Of a DNA stretch of 64,000 nt, positions 27,134-39,014 are shown in pieces. The notes beneath the pieces are model-generated. The model saw only the letters and a program-made list of their open reading frames with translations, had not been told where the DNA came from and did not search any database. Position 1 is the first letter of the stretch; the number at the start of each line of letters is the position of its first letter. Source of the stretch: Gammaproteobacteria bacterium (lineage in GTDB: Bacteria; Pseudomonadota; Gammaproteobacteria; Pseudomonadales; Azotimanducaceae); NCBI GenBank assembly GCA_004357385.1, contig SMWF01000061.1, positions 45,747 through 109,746 of the forward strand, in the 5' to 3' direction. The translations under genes and the position numbers were made by a program.

Positions 27134-27885
27134 CGCTTCGGAATCTGGCGCAACAGTTCCTGAGCGGCATGGCCGCCGCTCAGCCGTGCGTGCTGCGCGA
27201 GCGCCTCGCGGCCACCTACCGCGAACCGCACCGCAGCACCGAGTAACTCCCCAAGCTGTCCGATGCTGCCTAGCGAAAACGGCAGCAGCGCGCCACGCGT
27301 GGTGCGCGCTAGAGCTGCGAACGCGCGTTGCGCAACCGGGTTCTGTCCTTCCTGGAAGATCAGGACCGGGACGTTACGTAACGCCAGTTGACCTGCGGTG
27401 GCCACCAGGTCGGCTTCGTTCTCTTCGAAACAATCGCCAATGAAGATTACCGCCCGCAGCGGATGCTCTGCGGCCTGTTGGGCCGCGTGCTGCATGAGCC
27501 GGGTGATCTGGGTGGCCCCGCCGAGGCAGGAAACCGAAAGCATCTGATCGCGCAACGTCGCCGGCGTGGTCGCCCAGCGACTCGCGCGAAATTCATTGTG
27601 GCCGCGGTAGTAGCAGAGCTGGATCGCCAGGTTCCCCAGCCGCTCGGCTTCGTTGAACAATTCCGTGTGCAGGCTGCAAGCCATGTCCCAGGTCGGCTGC
27701 CGACTGGCCGTCGCATCGAGGGCAAATATCAACCGATAGCTATCGCGCACCGCCGGAACTGGCGCCCTGTGCGCCGCGTCGATGAAGGCATCCAGACTAC
27801 GCGATTCGGTTCCGGGCGACGGGTCACGGGTCGCAACGCGCTGATTGCCTTTCGCGGGCGTTTGGGGTGCCTTGGGGCCGCTCAT
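27130..27885 (-). CDS. VWA-like (von Willebrand factor A) protein
   Basis: This 251-residue cytosolic protein has a Rossmann-like VWA fold: YRLIFALDATASRQPTWDMA gives the first strand and a MIDAS-like D-x-T-x-S (DATAS), LSVSCLGGATQITRLMQHA a later loop, and AVIFIGDCFEENEADLVATA a final strand with acidic loop. Metal coordination looks plausible but is not proven. The gene is translationally coupled to the membrane J-protein, so the two may act together. The start at MSGPKAP (27885) is preferred over an upstream ATG at 27972 that would leave only one base to the divergent DUF465 start. The N-terminal 30 residues are low-complexity. Confidence 0.75.
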   Translation of the reverse strand: MSGPKAPQTPAKGNQRVATRDPSPGTESRSLDAFIDAAHRAPVPAVRDSYRLIFALDATASRQPTWDMACSLHTELFNEAERLGNLAIQLCYYRGHNEFRASRWATTPATLRDQMLSVSCLGGATQITRLMQHAAQQAAEHPLRAVIFIGDCFEENEADLVATAGQLALRNVPVLIFQEGQNPVAQRAFAALARTTRGALLPFSLGSIGQLGELLGAAVRFAVGGREALAQHARLSGGHAAQELLRQIPKR

Positions 27886-27973
27886 CCAGGACGCTTTCAC
27901 CTGCCGTGAATCCCTTCTATCATGCCACGAATGCGCAATTCGGTAATGGTCCTCGAGGCCGGCGGCTTTCAAG

Positions 27974-28171
27974 ATGGAGCCTGACGAAATTGCCGCCTGG
28001 GTCGAACAATTGAAGGTCGAGCATCGGGATCTCGACGAGGTGATTCAGTACCTGATTGAGACGCACCATCCGGATCTCATGAAGATCCAACGGTTGAAGA
28101 AACGCAAACTGAAGCTCAAGGACAACATCGCGCGCCTCAAGAGCCGGCTGATTCCGGACCTGGACGCGTGA
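27974..28171 (+). CDS. YdcH/DUF465 family protein
   Basis: This 65-residue highly charged helical protein has the DUF465 pattern: LKVEHRDLDEVIQYL then HHPDLMKIQRLKKRKLKLKDNIARLK, an anti-parallel helical hairpin. Members are common in proteobacteria and of unknown function. The TGA overlaps the GTG of the following 5'-nucleotidase gene (GTGA), suggesting coupled translation. The start lies 88 bases from the divergent VWA gene. Confidence 0.9.
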   Translation: MEPDEIAAWVEQLKVEHRDLDEVIQYLIETHHPDLMKIQRLKKRKLKLKDNIARLKSRLIPDLDA

Positions 28172-29067
28172 AACCCGAACGCGCGGGCGAGACCCGGCTA
28201 ACCGTCGCGATCTCATCGCGGGCCTTGTTCAACCTCGATGATTCCAACGCAGTCTATGAAGGTGAAGGCCTCGAGGCGTACCGCCGTTATCAGATTGCCC
28301 ACGAAGACCAGGTCCTGGAGCCCGGCGAAGCGTTCAAATTCGTTAAGAAATTATTAAATATCAATGAGCTACTTGGATTATTTCGAGTAGAAATCATATT
28401 GCTGTCGCGCAACTCCGCGGATACGGGCCTGCGGATCTTCAACTCGATCAAGGCCCACGGCCTGGATATCAGCCGCGCCGCGTTCTGCGGTGGCGAGCAA
28501 CCCTATCGCTACATTCGGGCGTTCAACTGCGATCTGTTCCTGTCGACCCATGCGGAGGACGTGGGTCAGGCACTGGACCACGGCGTCGCCGCGGCCACGC
28601 TGCTGCCGTCGCAGGCGCTTGGTAACCCCGACGACGAACTGCGGATCGCCTTCGATGGCGACTCGGTGCTGTTCTCGGATGAGGCTGATCGGATTTACCA
28701 CCGGGATGGCCTGGAAGCCTTCGCGTCCGCCGAGGAAGCCAGTGCCAGCAAACCGCTCGGAGGTGGACCGTTCAAGAACTTCCTCGCCGGGCTCGTCAGT
28801 TTGCAGAAGGAGTTCGAGGGCAGGAATTGTCCCATTCGAACGGCACTGGTCACGGCGCGCTCGGCACCCGCCCACGAAAGGGTCATCCGCACACTGCGCG
28901 ACTGGGACGTGCGGCTGGACGAGTGCCTGTTCCTGGGCGGTGCCGATAAGACCGAGTTTCTACGTGCGTTCGGCGCCGATGTGTTCTTCGACGATCAGCC
29001 GCAGAATTGCGAACGGGCCCGTCAACACGTGACGTCGGGACATGTTCCCCACGGTCCGGCGAATTGA
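28168..29067 (+). CDS. Cytosolic 5'-nucleotidase, cN-I-like family
   Basis: This 299-residue HAD-type enzyme is predicted to dephosphorylate nucleoside monophosphates. The family marks are an N-terminal strand ending SSRALFNLDDSN, the EIILLSRNSADTGLRIFNSI segment, and RIAFDGDSVLFSDEADRIY as the acidic active-site loop. TALVTARSAPAHERVIRTL and the terminal DVFFDDQPQNCERA follow. The GTG start overlaps the DUF465 stop. A patch at about 28333-28400 is strongly AT-rich, with TTA, CTA, AAT, GTA and ATA codons that the rest of the gene avoids, although the encoded residues fit the family. Confidence 0.83.
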   Translation: MKPERAGETRLTVAISSRALFNLDDSNAVYEGEGLEAYRRYQIAHEDQVLEPGEAFKFVKKLLNINELLGLFRVEIILLSRNSADTGLRIFNSIKAHGLDISRAAFCGGEQPYRYIRAFNCDLFLSTHAEDVGQALDHGVAAATLLPSQALGNPDDELRIAFDGDSVLFSDEADRIYHRDGLEAFASAEEASASKPLGGGPFKNFLAGLVSLQKEFEGRNCPIRTALVTARSAPAHERVIRTLRDWDVRLDECLFLGGADKTEFLRAFGADVFFDDQPQNCERARQHVTSGHVPHGPAN

Positions 29068-29093
29068 GGCCCCAGCGCGATTGAAACGGCCAG

Positions 29094-29122
29094 TTGCGAT
29101 AGAATTGGAACTAAGTAATTAT
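29094..29122 (+). promoter_or_regulatory. Putative cysB promoter
   Basis: TTGCGA (29094-29099) is separated by 17 bases from AATTAT (29117-29122); each matches the sigma-70 consensus at 4 of 6. The AT-rich stretch continues towards the cysB GTG at 29168 and could include an autoregulatory CysB site, but no defined operator can be called by eye. Confidence 0.4.
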
Positions 29123-29137
29123 CCGTTAAGACATTGA

Positions 29138-30142
<1,005 letters not shown>

Positions 30143-30183
30143 GGAAGCACCACCCGCAACCACCGTCCGTACCTGCGCCGCAG

Positions 30184-30516
30184 TCAGATGTAGTCCAGGT
30201 CCGGATTGTCCGCAAGAATCTCGAGAGCCTCGTCGCGCTCAGTACCAGGTGCTTCGAGCACCTCCCGCAGGAACTTGAAGAACACGGTATGTACCGTCGT
30301 TGCAGTGCCTTCGCGTACCACGAAGAACGGCGCTCGTTCGACATGCAGTGCTCGGGCCAGGCGCATTCCGGCGGAATCCGGATCGCGCTCATCGGCGATC
30401 AGCACCTCATCCAGACGTGGCCAATGGCCGCCGGCGCGTAGGCGCGCCTCGACATCACCGCACTTTGCGCAGAGCTGTCCGTCTGCCAGGATCTTCTTGA
30501 CGAATGTAATGTGCAC
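30184..30516 (-). CDS. Thioredoxin-fold CxxC protein adjacent to APS reductase
   Basis: This 110-residue protein begins MHITFVKKILADGQLCAKC. The layout is that of a thioredoxin fold: a first strand, an active-site C16-AK-C19 at the start of helix 1, and a candidate cis-proline P63 in VERAPFFVV. Helical elements follow (TVFFKFLREVLEA). It lies 9 bases after the cysH stop in the same orientation, so both are transcribed together. APS reductase needs an external thiol reductant, so a dedicated reductase role is inferred. A similar small gene sits between cysB and cysH in Pseudomonas, from memory. I do not recognise a named family. Confidence 0.7.
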   Translation of the reverse strand: MHITFVKKILADGQLCAKCGDVEARLRAGGHWPRLDEVLIADERDPDSAGMRLARALHVERAPFFVVREGTATTVHTVFFKFLREVLEAPGTERDEALEILADNPDLDYI

Positions 30517-30525
30517 GCCAGGCGC

Positions 30526-31284
30526 TCAGTCGACTGCAGCCACCGGCTTGACGTTCTGTTCATGCAGGCCGCACTCCTTGTCTTCGGCCTCTTCCCACCA
30601 CCAGCGACCCTCACGTTCGTGCTGATGGGGACCGGTCGGGCGGGTGCAGGGTTCGCAGCCGATGCTCGTGAAGCCGCGGTTGTGCAGCTCGTTGTAAGGT
30701 ACGTCGTTGGCCCGGATATAGTCCCAGACGTCCTGGGAAGACCATTGTGCCAACGGGTTGTACTTCACCAGTGGATGATCGTTGCTGCCGAACGCGTGAT
30801 CGTCCTGCTCGGTTGGCACGCTGGTGCGGGTCACGCTCTGGTCCTGGCGCTGTCCGGTGATCCAGGCGTCCAGGCCCCGCAGCTTCTTGCGCAGTGGCTG
30901 GATCTTGCGTATCGCGCAGCATTCCTGGTGTCCGTCGCGAAGGAAGCTGAACAGGCCCTTTTCGCGCACCAGTTGTCCCACTGTGCTCGCGTCGGGCATC
31001 AGCATCTCAATCTCGAGGTCGTAGCGTTCGCGAACCCGTTCGATGAACTGGTAGGTTTCCGCATGCAACCGGCCGGTGTCGAGGGAAAACACCTGAACGG
31101 CGTAACCCAGCTTGACCGCCATGTCGATCAGCACGACGTCCTCGGCACCACTGAACGAAATGGCGATGCGCTCGGCGGGAAACCGCTGCAGTGCGTCCGC
31201 AAGCACGTCTTCGGGCGCGGCGGCGAGTTGCATCGCTGCGATCCGAGTGGTTGCGATCTGAGAATCTGCCGGCCGTGCTGACAT
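30526..31284 (-). CDS. cysH: Assimilatory adenylylsulfate (APS) reductase, [4Fe-4S] type
   Basis: This 252-residue enzyme reduces activated sulfate to sulfite. The N-terminal [12 protein letters not shown] forms the phosphate-binding loop. The cluster cysteines C122-C123 (ECCAIRKI) and C210-x2-C213 (IGCEPCTRP) are present, which in this family marks an APS reductase rather than the PAPS reductase of E. coli. The nucleophilic cysteine is C238 in KECGLH near the C-terminus. Start at 31284 follows GGAAGCG. The product sulfite would pass to the siroheme reductase encoded at 11-13 kb. No cysD/cysN/cysC is in the window. Confidence 0.95.
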   Translation of the reverse strand: MSARPADSQIATTRIAAMQLAAAPEDVLADALQRFPAERIAISFSGAEDVVLIDMAVKLGYAVQVFSLDTGRLHAETYQFIERVRERYDLEIEMLMPDASTVGQLVREKGLFSFLRDGHQECCAIRKIQPLRKKLRGLDAWITGQRQDQSVTRTSVPTEQDDHAFGSNDHPLVKYNPLAQWSSQDVWDYIRANDVPYNELHNRGFTSIGCEPCTRPTGPHQHEREGRWWWEEAEDKECGLHEQNVKPVAAVD

Positions 31285-31347
31285 AACGCTTCCGTGCTGC
31301 CTCGGTGTTGATAGGCCGGCAAGGTTAGCAACGCGAACGCGCCGTCA

Positions 31348-31375
31348 AAAATACCCTGTTCTTATATGCTTACAA
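31348..31375 (-). promoter_or_regulatory. Putative cysH promoter
   Basis: On the minus strand TTGTAA (31375-31370) and TATTTT (31353-31348) are separated by 16 bases. The spacer and flanks are AT-rich, unlike the surrounding DNA, as expected for a CysB-activated promoter. The operator itself is not resolved by eye. Confidence 0.45.
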
Positions 31376-31435
31376 CGACCGCGTGGTCTAAGATCGCCCC
31401 TGTTTTGGTGGGCGTGGTTGGGCAAGGGCGGCAAC

Positions 31436-32041
31436 GTGGACATTCTTTGTCTCGATCTGGAAGGCGTGCTGATTCCCGAGATCTGGCTGGGGGTTGCTGA
31501 TCGCACGGGTATCGACGAGCTCAAGAAAACCACCCGCGACATTCCGGTTTACGACGATCTCATGCGCTTGCGGCTCGGTCTGATCCGCTCGCACGAGGTC
31601 GATCTGGCGACGATTCAGGACGTCATCGAGTCGCTGGAACCCTTGCCGGGCGCTACTGAGTTTCTGGCGTGGGTGCGAACGCGGTTCCAGGTTGCGATCG
31701 TTTCCGATACGTTCTACGAGTTTGCGATGCCCTTGATGGCGAAGTTGGGGCATCCGCTGCTGTTGTGTCACCGGCTGCAGATCGACGCCGGAACCATAAC
31801 GGGCTATCAGTTACGCCAGGACGATCCCAAACGACGTTCCGTCGCGGCGTTCAAGTCGCTGCGCTATCGCGTGTTCGCCGCAGGTGATTCGTTCAACGAC
31901 ATCCCAATGCTTGAAGAGGCCGACCAGGGTTTCCTGTTCCAGGCGCCGGAGAACGTGGTCGCGGCGCATCCGCAGTTTCCCCGGGCCGACGATTATGCCG
32001 CACTCCAGGTCTTTCTGGAGGAGGCGCACGCCAAACCCTGA
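31436..32041 (+). CDS. thrH: Phosphoserine phosphatase / phosphoserine:homoserine phosphotransferase ThrH
   Basis: This 201-residue HAD-family enzyme dephosphorylates phosphoserine and can pass the phosphate to homoserine. It begins MDILCLDLEGVLIPEIW, with HAD motif I D-L-E-G-V, and the close match to ThrH rather than SerB is clear from LGVADRTGIDELKKTTRDIPVYD. Motif II is VAIVSDTFYEF and the acidic motif is VFAAGDSFNDIPMLEEAD. I chose the GTG at 31436 because AAGGGCGG precedes it and homologues begin at this residue; an upstream TTG is less likely. It is divergent from cysH, as in Pseudomonas. Serine supply for cysteine synthesis is a natural link. Confidence 0.93.
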   Translation: MDILCLDLEGVLIPEIWLGVADRTGIDELKKTTRDIPVYDDLMRLRLGLIRSHEVDLATIQDVIESLEPLPGATEFLAWVRTRFQVAIVSDTFYEFAMPLMAKLGHPLLLCHRLQIDAGTITGYQLRQDDPKRRSVAAFKSLRYRVFAAGDSFNDIPMLEEADQGFLFQAPENVVAAHPQFPRADDYAALQVFLEEAHAKP

Positions 32042-32059
32042 CACGACGCATCGTCACTG

Positions 32060-32071
32060 ATTGTCGACAAT
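32060..32071. promoter_or_regulatory. Perfect 12-bp palindrome, candidate operator of the prp GntR regulator
   Basis: ATTGTCGACAAT is its own reverse complement and lies 7 bases upstream of the -35 element of the prp operon promoter. FadR-subfamily GntR proteins commonly bind short palindromes of this type. A second inverted pair, GGGCCA (32094-32099) and TGGCCC (32111-32116), straddles the -10 element. Autoregulation by the GntR protein encoded just downstream is inferred. Confidence 0.55.
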
Positions 32072-32078
32072 AATTGCC

Positions 32079-32107
32079 TTGACACGCCTGTAGGGGCCAA
32101 TTATGTT
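32079..32107 (+). promoter_or_regulatory. Sigma-70 promoter of the prp operon
   Basis: TTGACA (32079-32084) is a perfect -35 hexamer, followed after exactly 17 bases by TATGTT (32102-32107), a 4-of-6 -10 hexamer. It is 39 bases upstream of the GntR GTG start. It is one of the best promoter matches I found in the window. Confidence 0.7.
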
Positions 32108-32145
32108 CTCTGGCCCTCGATTGTGTCGCCAATTTCGCTTACTAC

Positions 32146-32865
32146 GTGGCAACCAATCCGACCCTGCAGACTCCGAATCCGACCCTGGCAGAACAGGTTC
32201 TGCACGCCATTCAGGCGGCGATCGTCAACGGGGATCTGGCCCCGGGAAGCAAACTCAAGGAGCCCGATCTGGCACGCGCGTACGGTACCAGCCGGGGGCC
32301 CCTGCGCGAAGCGATTCGCCAGCTGGAGGCGCGCGGGCTGGTGCAGCTGACGCCGCATTCGGGCGCCCGCGTCACGAATCTGAGCGTTACGCAGTTGCTG
32401 GACATTTACGAGCTTCGTGAAGCGCTGGAAGGCATGGCCTGCCGGTTGGCGGCCGCTCGCCTCACGGACCCTGAGATCGGGGAGTTGCGCCGCCTGTTGG
32501 AACAGCACGGTGCGGCGGTGGAGGACCAGAATGGGCGCGAGTACTTTCGGCAGGAGGGCGATCTCGACTTTCATTACCGAATTGCCCGTGCCAGCGGCAA
32601 CGAAGTCATTGCACGGGTGCTGTGTGAAGATCTCTATCACCTGATGCGGATGTATCGCTACAAATTCAGTCTGGTGCCGGACCGGCCGGTCGCCGCGCTA
32701 AAAGAACATTGGCGTATCATGGATGCCCTCGCGGAGGGTGATGGGGAACTGGCCGAATTGCTGATGCGTCGCCACATACGGACCGTGCGGCAGAACATCC
32801 AGCGCAGCGCCGACGAACTGGCCGGCGATTCCACCGCCAGCAATAACCACGAGGGAGCCGCCTGA
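32146..32865 (+). CDS. FadR-subfamily GntR regulator of the propionate (prp) operon
   Basis: This 239-residue regulator has an N-terminal winged helix ([21 protein letters not shown], with the recognition segment [21 protein letters not shown]) and a C-terminal FCD helical ligand domain (about 85-215; [19 protein letters not shown] with metal-binding histidines). It heads the operon with prpB-prpC-prpD, and in other gammaproteobacteria GntR-type PrpR regulators respond to 2-methylcitrate pathway intermediates. The GTG start has no clear ribosome-binding site. The palindrome at 32060 is a likely operator. Confidence 0.88.
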   Translation: MATNPTLQTPNPTLAEQVLHAIQAAIVNGDLAPGSKLKEPDLARAYGTSRGPLREAIRQLEARGLVQLTPHSGARVTNLSVTQLLDIYELREALEGMACRLAAARLTDPEIGELRRLLEQHGAAVEDQNGREYFRQEGDLDFHYRIARASGNEVIARVLCEDLYHLMRMYRYKFSLVPDRPVAALKEHWRIMDALAEGDGELAELLMRRHIRTVRQNIQRSADELAGDSTASNNHEGAA

Positions 32866-32888
32866 AGCGAGGCGCGAGGACGACATTC

Positions 32889-33833
32889 ATGACGACAGCA
32901 TCTACCCCCGGATCTACACCGGGAAGAGGGACGACGCGGGTTGGCGCCGGGCAGCGCATGCGAGCGGCCCTCGAGCAGGAACGTCCGCTTCAGGTCATGG
33001 GCACGATCAACGCGTACTCGGCGCTGATGGCCGAGCGGGTGGGTTACCGGGCCATTTATCTTTCCGGCGCGGGCGTGGCGAACGCCTCGTTTGGCCTGCC
33101 GGATCTGGGCATGACGTCCCTCAACGACGTGCTGGAGGACGTTCGGCGCATCACTGCGGCGACGGATCTGCCGTTGCTGGTGGACATCGACACGGGCTGG
33201 GGCGGCGCCTTCAACATCGCCCGCACCATTCGGGAAATGACCGCCGCGGGTGCTGCCGCGGTTCACATCGAGGATCAGGTGGCGCAGAAGCGCTGCGGCC
33301 ATCGGCCCAACAAGGCGATCGTCAGCAGCGATGAGATGGTCGATCGCATCAAGGCCGCCGTAGACGCAAAAACCGACGCCGAATTCATCGTCATGGCGCG
33401 TACCGATGCGCTGGCAGTCGAGGGGTTCGATGCGGTGCTGGAACGCGTCGTGCGTTTCGTTGCCGCCGGCGCCGACGCGATCTTCGCCGAAGCGATGACC
33501 GACCTCGACATGTATCGCAAGGTCGTCGCCGCGGTGGACGTGCCCGTGCTTGCCAACATCACGGAATTCGGTCAGACGCCGCTGTACACCACCAACGAAC
33601 TCGATAGCGCGGGCATTCGCATGGCGCTGTACCCGCTCTCGGCGTTTCGCGCCATGAGCCTCGCGGCGTTGAACGTGTATCAGACCACGCGAGACGAAGG
33701 CTCGCAGCAAAACGTACTCGACACGATGCAGACCCGGCAGGATCTGTATGAATTTCTGGGGTATCACGAATACGAAAGCAAACTCGACGCATTATTTGCC
33801 GACGAGACAACCAAAGAGAGGGAGGCCAGCTGA
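32889..33833 (+). CDS. prpB: 2-methylisocitrate lyase
   Basis: This 314-residue enzyme splits 2-methylisocitrate into pyruvate and succinate, the last step of the methylcitrate cycle. Isocitrate-lyase superfamily marks include [20 protein letters not shown], the metal-binding [10 protein letters not shown], and [17 protein letters not shown] with the catalytic KRCGH loop; IFAEAMTDL and [11 protein letters not shown] follow. GAGGACG precedes the ATG. Its TGA overlaps the prpC ATG by one base (TGATG). Confidence 0.97.
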   Translation: MTTASTPGSTPGRGTTRVGAGQRMRAALEQERPLQVMGTINAYSALMAERVGYRAIYLSGAGVANASFGLPDLGMTSLNDVLEDVRRITAATDLPLLVDIDTGWGGAFNIARTIREMTAAGAAAVHIEDQVAQKRCGHRPNKAIVSSDEMVDRIKAAVDAKTDAEFIVMARTDALAVEGFDAVLERVVRFVAAGADAIFAEAMTDLDMYRKVVAAVDVPVLANITEFGQTPLYTTNELDSAGIRMALYPLSAFRAMSLAALNVYQTTRDEGSQQNVLDTMQTRQDLYEFLGYHEYESKLDALFADETTKEREAS

Positions 33834-34957
33834 TGGCGCAAAAGAAACTCACCGGCGCGGGCTTGCGCGGCCAGAGTGCGGGCGAAACAGAACTGTGTAC
33901 GGTTGGTTTGACGGGTACCGGCCTGACCTATCGGGGCTACGACATCTCGGACCTCGCCGCAGGGTCGACCTTCGAAGAAGTGGCACACCTGATTCTCTAC
34001 GGCGAACTGCCGAACCAGGCCGAACTCGATGCCTACAAGGCAAAGCTTAAAGGCCTGCGCGGACTGCCCCAGGCGCTGCGCGAAGTGCTCGAACGCATCC
34101 CGGCCGGCACCCATCCGATGGATGTGATGCGCACCGGTTGCTCGATGCTCGGCAATTTAGAGCCCGAAGGCGATTTCTCGAACCAGCTGGACGTAGCGGA
34201 TCGGTTGCTCGGCGCGCTGCCCTCGATCATCAATTACTGGTACCGGTTCAGCCACGACGGTGAGCGCATCGAGACGGAAACCGACGATGAATCCGTTGCC
34301 GGGCATTTCCTCACCATGTTGCTCGGCAAGACGCCCGGCGAACTACATCAGCGGGTCATGGACGTGTCGCTGATTCTCTATGCCGAGCATGAATTCAACG
34401 CGTCCACGTTTACCGCGCGTGTGTGCGCGTCCACGTTATCGGACATGCACTCGTGCGTGACCGGCGCCATCGGCTCGTTGCGCGGGCCACTTCATGGCGG
34501 GGCGAACGAGGCGGCCATGGCACTGATCGAGACGTTCTCTTCACCCGAGGAAGCAGCCGAAGGAATACTCGGGATGCTGGAGCGCAAGGACACGATCATG
34601 GGCTTCGGCCACGCGATCTACGCAGACTCGGACCCGCGCAATGCGATCATCAAGGGGTGGGCCGAAAAGCTTGCCGAAGGGCAGGGCGATAGCATGCTGT
34701 ATCCGATCTCGGAGGCGGTCGAAAAGACCATGTGGGATGAGAAGAAGTTGTTTGCCAACGCCGACTTCTTCCATGCCTCGGCGTATCACTTCATGGGCAT
34801 TCCGACCAAGATCTTCACGCCGATCTTCGTCTGTTCCCGGGTCAGCGGCTGGACGGCTCACGTCATGGAGCAGCGCAGCAACAACCGGATCATTCGCCCG
34901 AGTGCCGATTACATCGGGCTGGAGCCGCGCACCCTGGTCGCCATTGCCGACCGCTGA
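33833..34957 (+). CDS. prpC: 2-methylcitrate synthase
   Basis: This 374-residue enzyme condenses propionyl-CoA and oxaloacetate to 2-methylcitrate. It is a citrate-synthase family member with [12 protein letters not shown] near the start, the catalytic-histidine segment [14 protein letters not shown], and [15 protein letters not shown], the methylcitrate-synthase-like loop; [18 protein letters not shown] and [19 protein letters not shown] complete it. The context between prpB and prpD decides for methylcitrate over ordinary citrate synthase. Confidence 0.96.
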   Translation: MAQKKLTGAGLRGQSAGETELCTVGLTGTGLTYRGYDISDLAAGSTFEEVAHLILYGELPNQAELDAYKAKLKGLRGLPQALREVLERIPAGTHPMDVMRTGCSMLGNLEPEGDFSNQLDVADRLLGALPSIINYWYRFSHDGERIETETDDESVAGHFLTMLLGKTPGELHQRVMDVSLILYAEHEFNASTFTARVCASTLSDMHSCVTGAIGSLRGPLHGGANEAAMALIETFSSPEEAAEGILGMLERKDTIMGFGHAIYADSDPRNAIIKGWAEKLAEGQGDSMLYPISEAVEKTMWDEKKLFANADFFHASAYHFMGIPTKIFTPIFVCSRVSGWTAHVMEQRSNNRIIRPSADYIGLEPRTLVAIADR

Positions 34958-34980
34958 GTCTATTTCGAGGAACCACCCGC

Positions 34981-36426
34981 ATGAGTGCAAACGTCGAAGC
35001 CAACGTGCGCCCGGATCCTGACCCGGAACTGGTCGCCATCGCCGACTATGTCACTGGAACGGATATCACCAGCAGTGACGCCTTCGATACGGCCCGCAAC
35101 TGTCTGATGGACACATTGGGCTGTGGCTTTCTGGCCCAGCGCTTTCCCGAGTGTGCAAAACACCTGGGGCCCATCGTGCCAGGAACGGTGGTCCCACACG
35201 GTGCCCGGGTACCAGGTACCCAGTTCGAACTGGATCCCGTCAAGGCGGCCTGGGACATCGGCTGCATGATCCGCTGGCTCGACTTCAACGACACCTGGTT
35301 GGCGGCGGAATGGGGCCACCCCTCGGACAATCTTGGCGGCATTCTGGCCGTGGCGGACTACGTCAGCCGGGTGAATGTGGCCGCGGGCAAGGCCCCGCTG
35401 ACCATGCGCGACGTGCTGAACGGCATGATCAAAGCGCACGAGATTCAGGGCTGCCTCGCCCTGGAGAACAGCTTCAACCGGGTCGGGCTGGATCACGTGC
35501 TGCTGGTGCGCGTAGCCTCGACCGCCGTGGTAGCCCAGCTGCTGGGCGCAGATCACAGCCAGATCGTCGATGCGCTTTCTCACGCGTGGGTCGATGGCTC
35601 GTCGCTGCGTACATACCGCCACGCGCCGAATGCGGGACCGCGCAAATCCTGGGCGGCCGGCGATGCAACGAGTCGGGCGGTGCGTCTGGCGATGCTGGTG
35701 CTGAAAGGCGAGATGGGCTACCCGAGCGCGCTGAGCGCGCCCACGTGGGGGTTCTACGATGTCTCCTTCAAGGGTCAGTCGTTCAAGTTTCAACGCGATT
35801 ACGGCTCCTACGTCATGGAGAACGTGTTGTTCAAAATCTCCTTTCCGGCGGAGTTCCATGCGCAGACCGCCGTGGAGGCGGCGGTGACGTTACATCCTCA
35901 GGTGGCCGGCCGGCTCGACGAGATCGACAGAATCGTCATCACCACCCACGAATCTGCCATTCGAATCATCAGCAAGACCGGTGCACTAAACAATCCGGCG
36001 GACCGGGACCACTGCCTGCAGTACATGGCCGCGATTGGACTGCTAAAAGGCAATCTCGTGGCAGAGGATTACGAGGACGATGTCGCAGCCGACCCGCGAG
36101 TTGACCAGATTCGCGACCTGATGGTCATCGAGGAAGACGCCCGCTACAGCGCCGAATATCACGAACCCGACAAGCGATCCATCGCCAACGCCATTCAGGT
36201 GTTCTTCAAGGATGGTTCCTCGACCGACAAGATCGAGGTGGAATATCCGATCGGTCACCGCCGGCGCCGGGAAGCCGGCATCCCGCTTCTGGAGGAGAAG
36301 TTCCGGCGCAACCTGGCCGTGCGTTTCCCCGCTGGCCGCTGTGCCGCCATTTTCGACCTGTGCAAGGATCAGCAACGCCTGGAAGCGACGCCAGTCAACG
36401 AGTTCATGGACCTGCTGGTTATCTGA
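34981..36426 (+). CDS. prpD: 2-methylcitrate dehydratase PrpD
   Basis: This 481-residue MmgE/PrpD-family enzyme dehydrates 2-methylcitrate to 2-methyl-cis-aconitate. Family sequences include [64 protein letters not shown] and [17 protein letters not shown]. The operon therefore uses the iron-independent PrpD route and not the AcnD/PrpF variant. Hydration to 2-methylisocitrate would need a housekeeping aconitase that is not in the window. GAGGAAC lies upstream of the ATG. Confidence 0.96.
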   Translation: MSANVEANVRPDPDPELVAIADYVTGTDITSSDAFDTARNCLMDTLGCGFLAQRFPECAKHLGPIVPGTVVPHGARVPGTQFELDPVKAAWDIGCMIRWLDFNDTWLAAEWGHPSDNLGGILAVADYVSRVNVAAGKAPLTMRDVLNGMIKAHEIQGCLALENSFNRVGLDHVLLVRVASTAVVAQLLGADHSQIVDALSHAWVDGSSLRTYRHAPNAGPRKSWAAGDATSRAVRLAMLVLKGEMGYPSALSAPTWGFYDVSFKGQSFKFQRDYGSYVMENVLFKISFPAEFHAQTAVEAAVTLHPQVAGRLDEIDRIVITTHESAIRIISKTGALNNPADRDHCLQYMAAIGLLKGNLVAEDYEDDVAADPRVDQIRDLMVIEEDARYSAEYHEPDKRSIANAIQVFFKDGSSTDKIEVEYPIGHRRRREAGIPLLEEKFRRNLAVRFPAGRCAAIFDLCKDQQRLEATPVNEFMDLLVI

Positions 36427-36454
36427 GGCGGCGGAACAACGGCGGGAGCGGATA

Positions 36455-36955
36455 GTGAGGAAGACGGCCACGATCTGCACCCCCGATTTATGCGATCAGC
36501 ACGCCGAGACCGTTCGGGTCGCAGACCCCATCTTCCGTGGCTTTGGCGGCGTTTCAGCCTTCGGCGGGCAGATCGTGACCATCAAGTGCTTCGAAGACAA
36601 CTCCCTCGTGGCCGAAAAAGTCGATGAACCAGGCAATAGTTGGGTGCTGGTGGTGGATGGGGGCGGTTCGCTGCGCTGCGCGTTGCTCGGCGACAACCTC
36701 GCGGCGAAAGCGGCGGCGAACGGTTGGACCGGCGTGGTGGTCTATGGCTGCGTGCGCGACGTCGGGGTGTTAGCCGAGGTAGAACTCGGCATTCAGGCGC
36801 TGGCGGCACACCCCATGAAGAGCGTCAAACGTGGAGTAGGAGAATACGATCGGGTTCTGGATTTTGCCGGGGTCAGTTTCATCCCGGGGCACTATGTCTA
36901 CGCGGATGCAAACGGCCTGCTGGTGTCGCCCACGGATCTGTTCACGGGGTCCTGA
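36455..36955 (+). CDS. rraA: RraA-family protein (ribonuclease E activity regulator A)
   Basis: This 166-residue protein, starting from a GTG with GGGAGCGG upstream, matches RraA along its length: [72 protein letters not shown] and [12 protein letters not shown]. RraA inhibits the RNase E degradosome. The fold is shared with hydroxy-methyl-oxoglutarate aldolases, so an aldolase is an alternative. The gene follows prpD by 28 bases and is probably co-transcribed. Its last 58 bases overlap the convergent nitroreductase-like gene. Confidence 0.9.
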   Translation: MRKTATICTPDLCDQHAETVRVADPIFRGFGGVSAFGGQIVTIKCFEDNSLVAEKVDEPGNSWVLVVDGGGSLRCALLGDNLAAKAAANGWTGVVVYGCVRDVGVLAEVELGIQALAAHPMKSVKRGVGEYDRVLDFAGVSFIPGHYVYADANGLLVSPTDLFTGS

Positions 36956-37352
36956 GCGAGTTCGAGCACCCGGAACCGGTAACGCTCGCCCAGCAGACTG
37001 CGGGTTGCCGTTTCGATCCGGCGATGCAGGGCTTCGGGAGGTCCGGACCCAGGCTCTTTGACCTCGGCCGTCCAGCGTAGTCCGTTCATCCAGAGCGTGG
37101 CGTGGTGCTGCTGCGCGAGGTTCGCCAACCAATTCGAAGTGCGGCCCGCGGTACCCACCACCAGGTGGCGACGATGCCGCAACGCGAGCAGCGGTACTTC
37201 GCGGACCACGCCGGTCCGTCGGCCCACGATTGCGACCACCACCAGCCCGAAGGGCGTCAACAACGGTCCGCCAAGCCCCGCCTTGATCAGGGGTGTGGCC
37301 AGCTGATTCAGCGGGCCGAGGAGGTCGTTGAAGTTCAGGCCGGGAGCTGCCA

Positions 37353-37353
<1 letters not shown>
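36898..37353 (-). CDS. Deazaflavin-dependent nitroreductase-like (DDN family) protein
   Basis: This 151-residue protein from a GTG at 37353 shares one base with the aceB TAG stop (TAGTG), implying termination-reinitiation coupling. [35 protein letters not shown] and the following ATLWMNG match the split-beta-barrel F420H2-dependent nitroreductase/quinone reductase family. Most gammaproteobacteria do not make F420, so the cofactor may be FMN or heme instead, or unknown. The gene overlaps the rraA end by 58 bases tail-to-tail. Confidence 0.68.
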
Positions 37354-38960
<1,607 letters not shown>

Positions 38961-39014
38961 GGATAAGTCCTGAGTGTCACGGAAAAAACGGGGGCGCAAT
39001 GATGCCTGTTAGGC

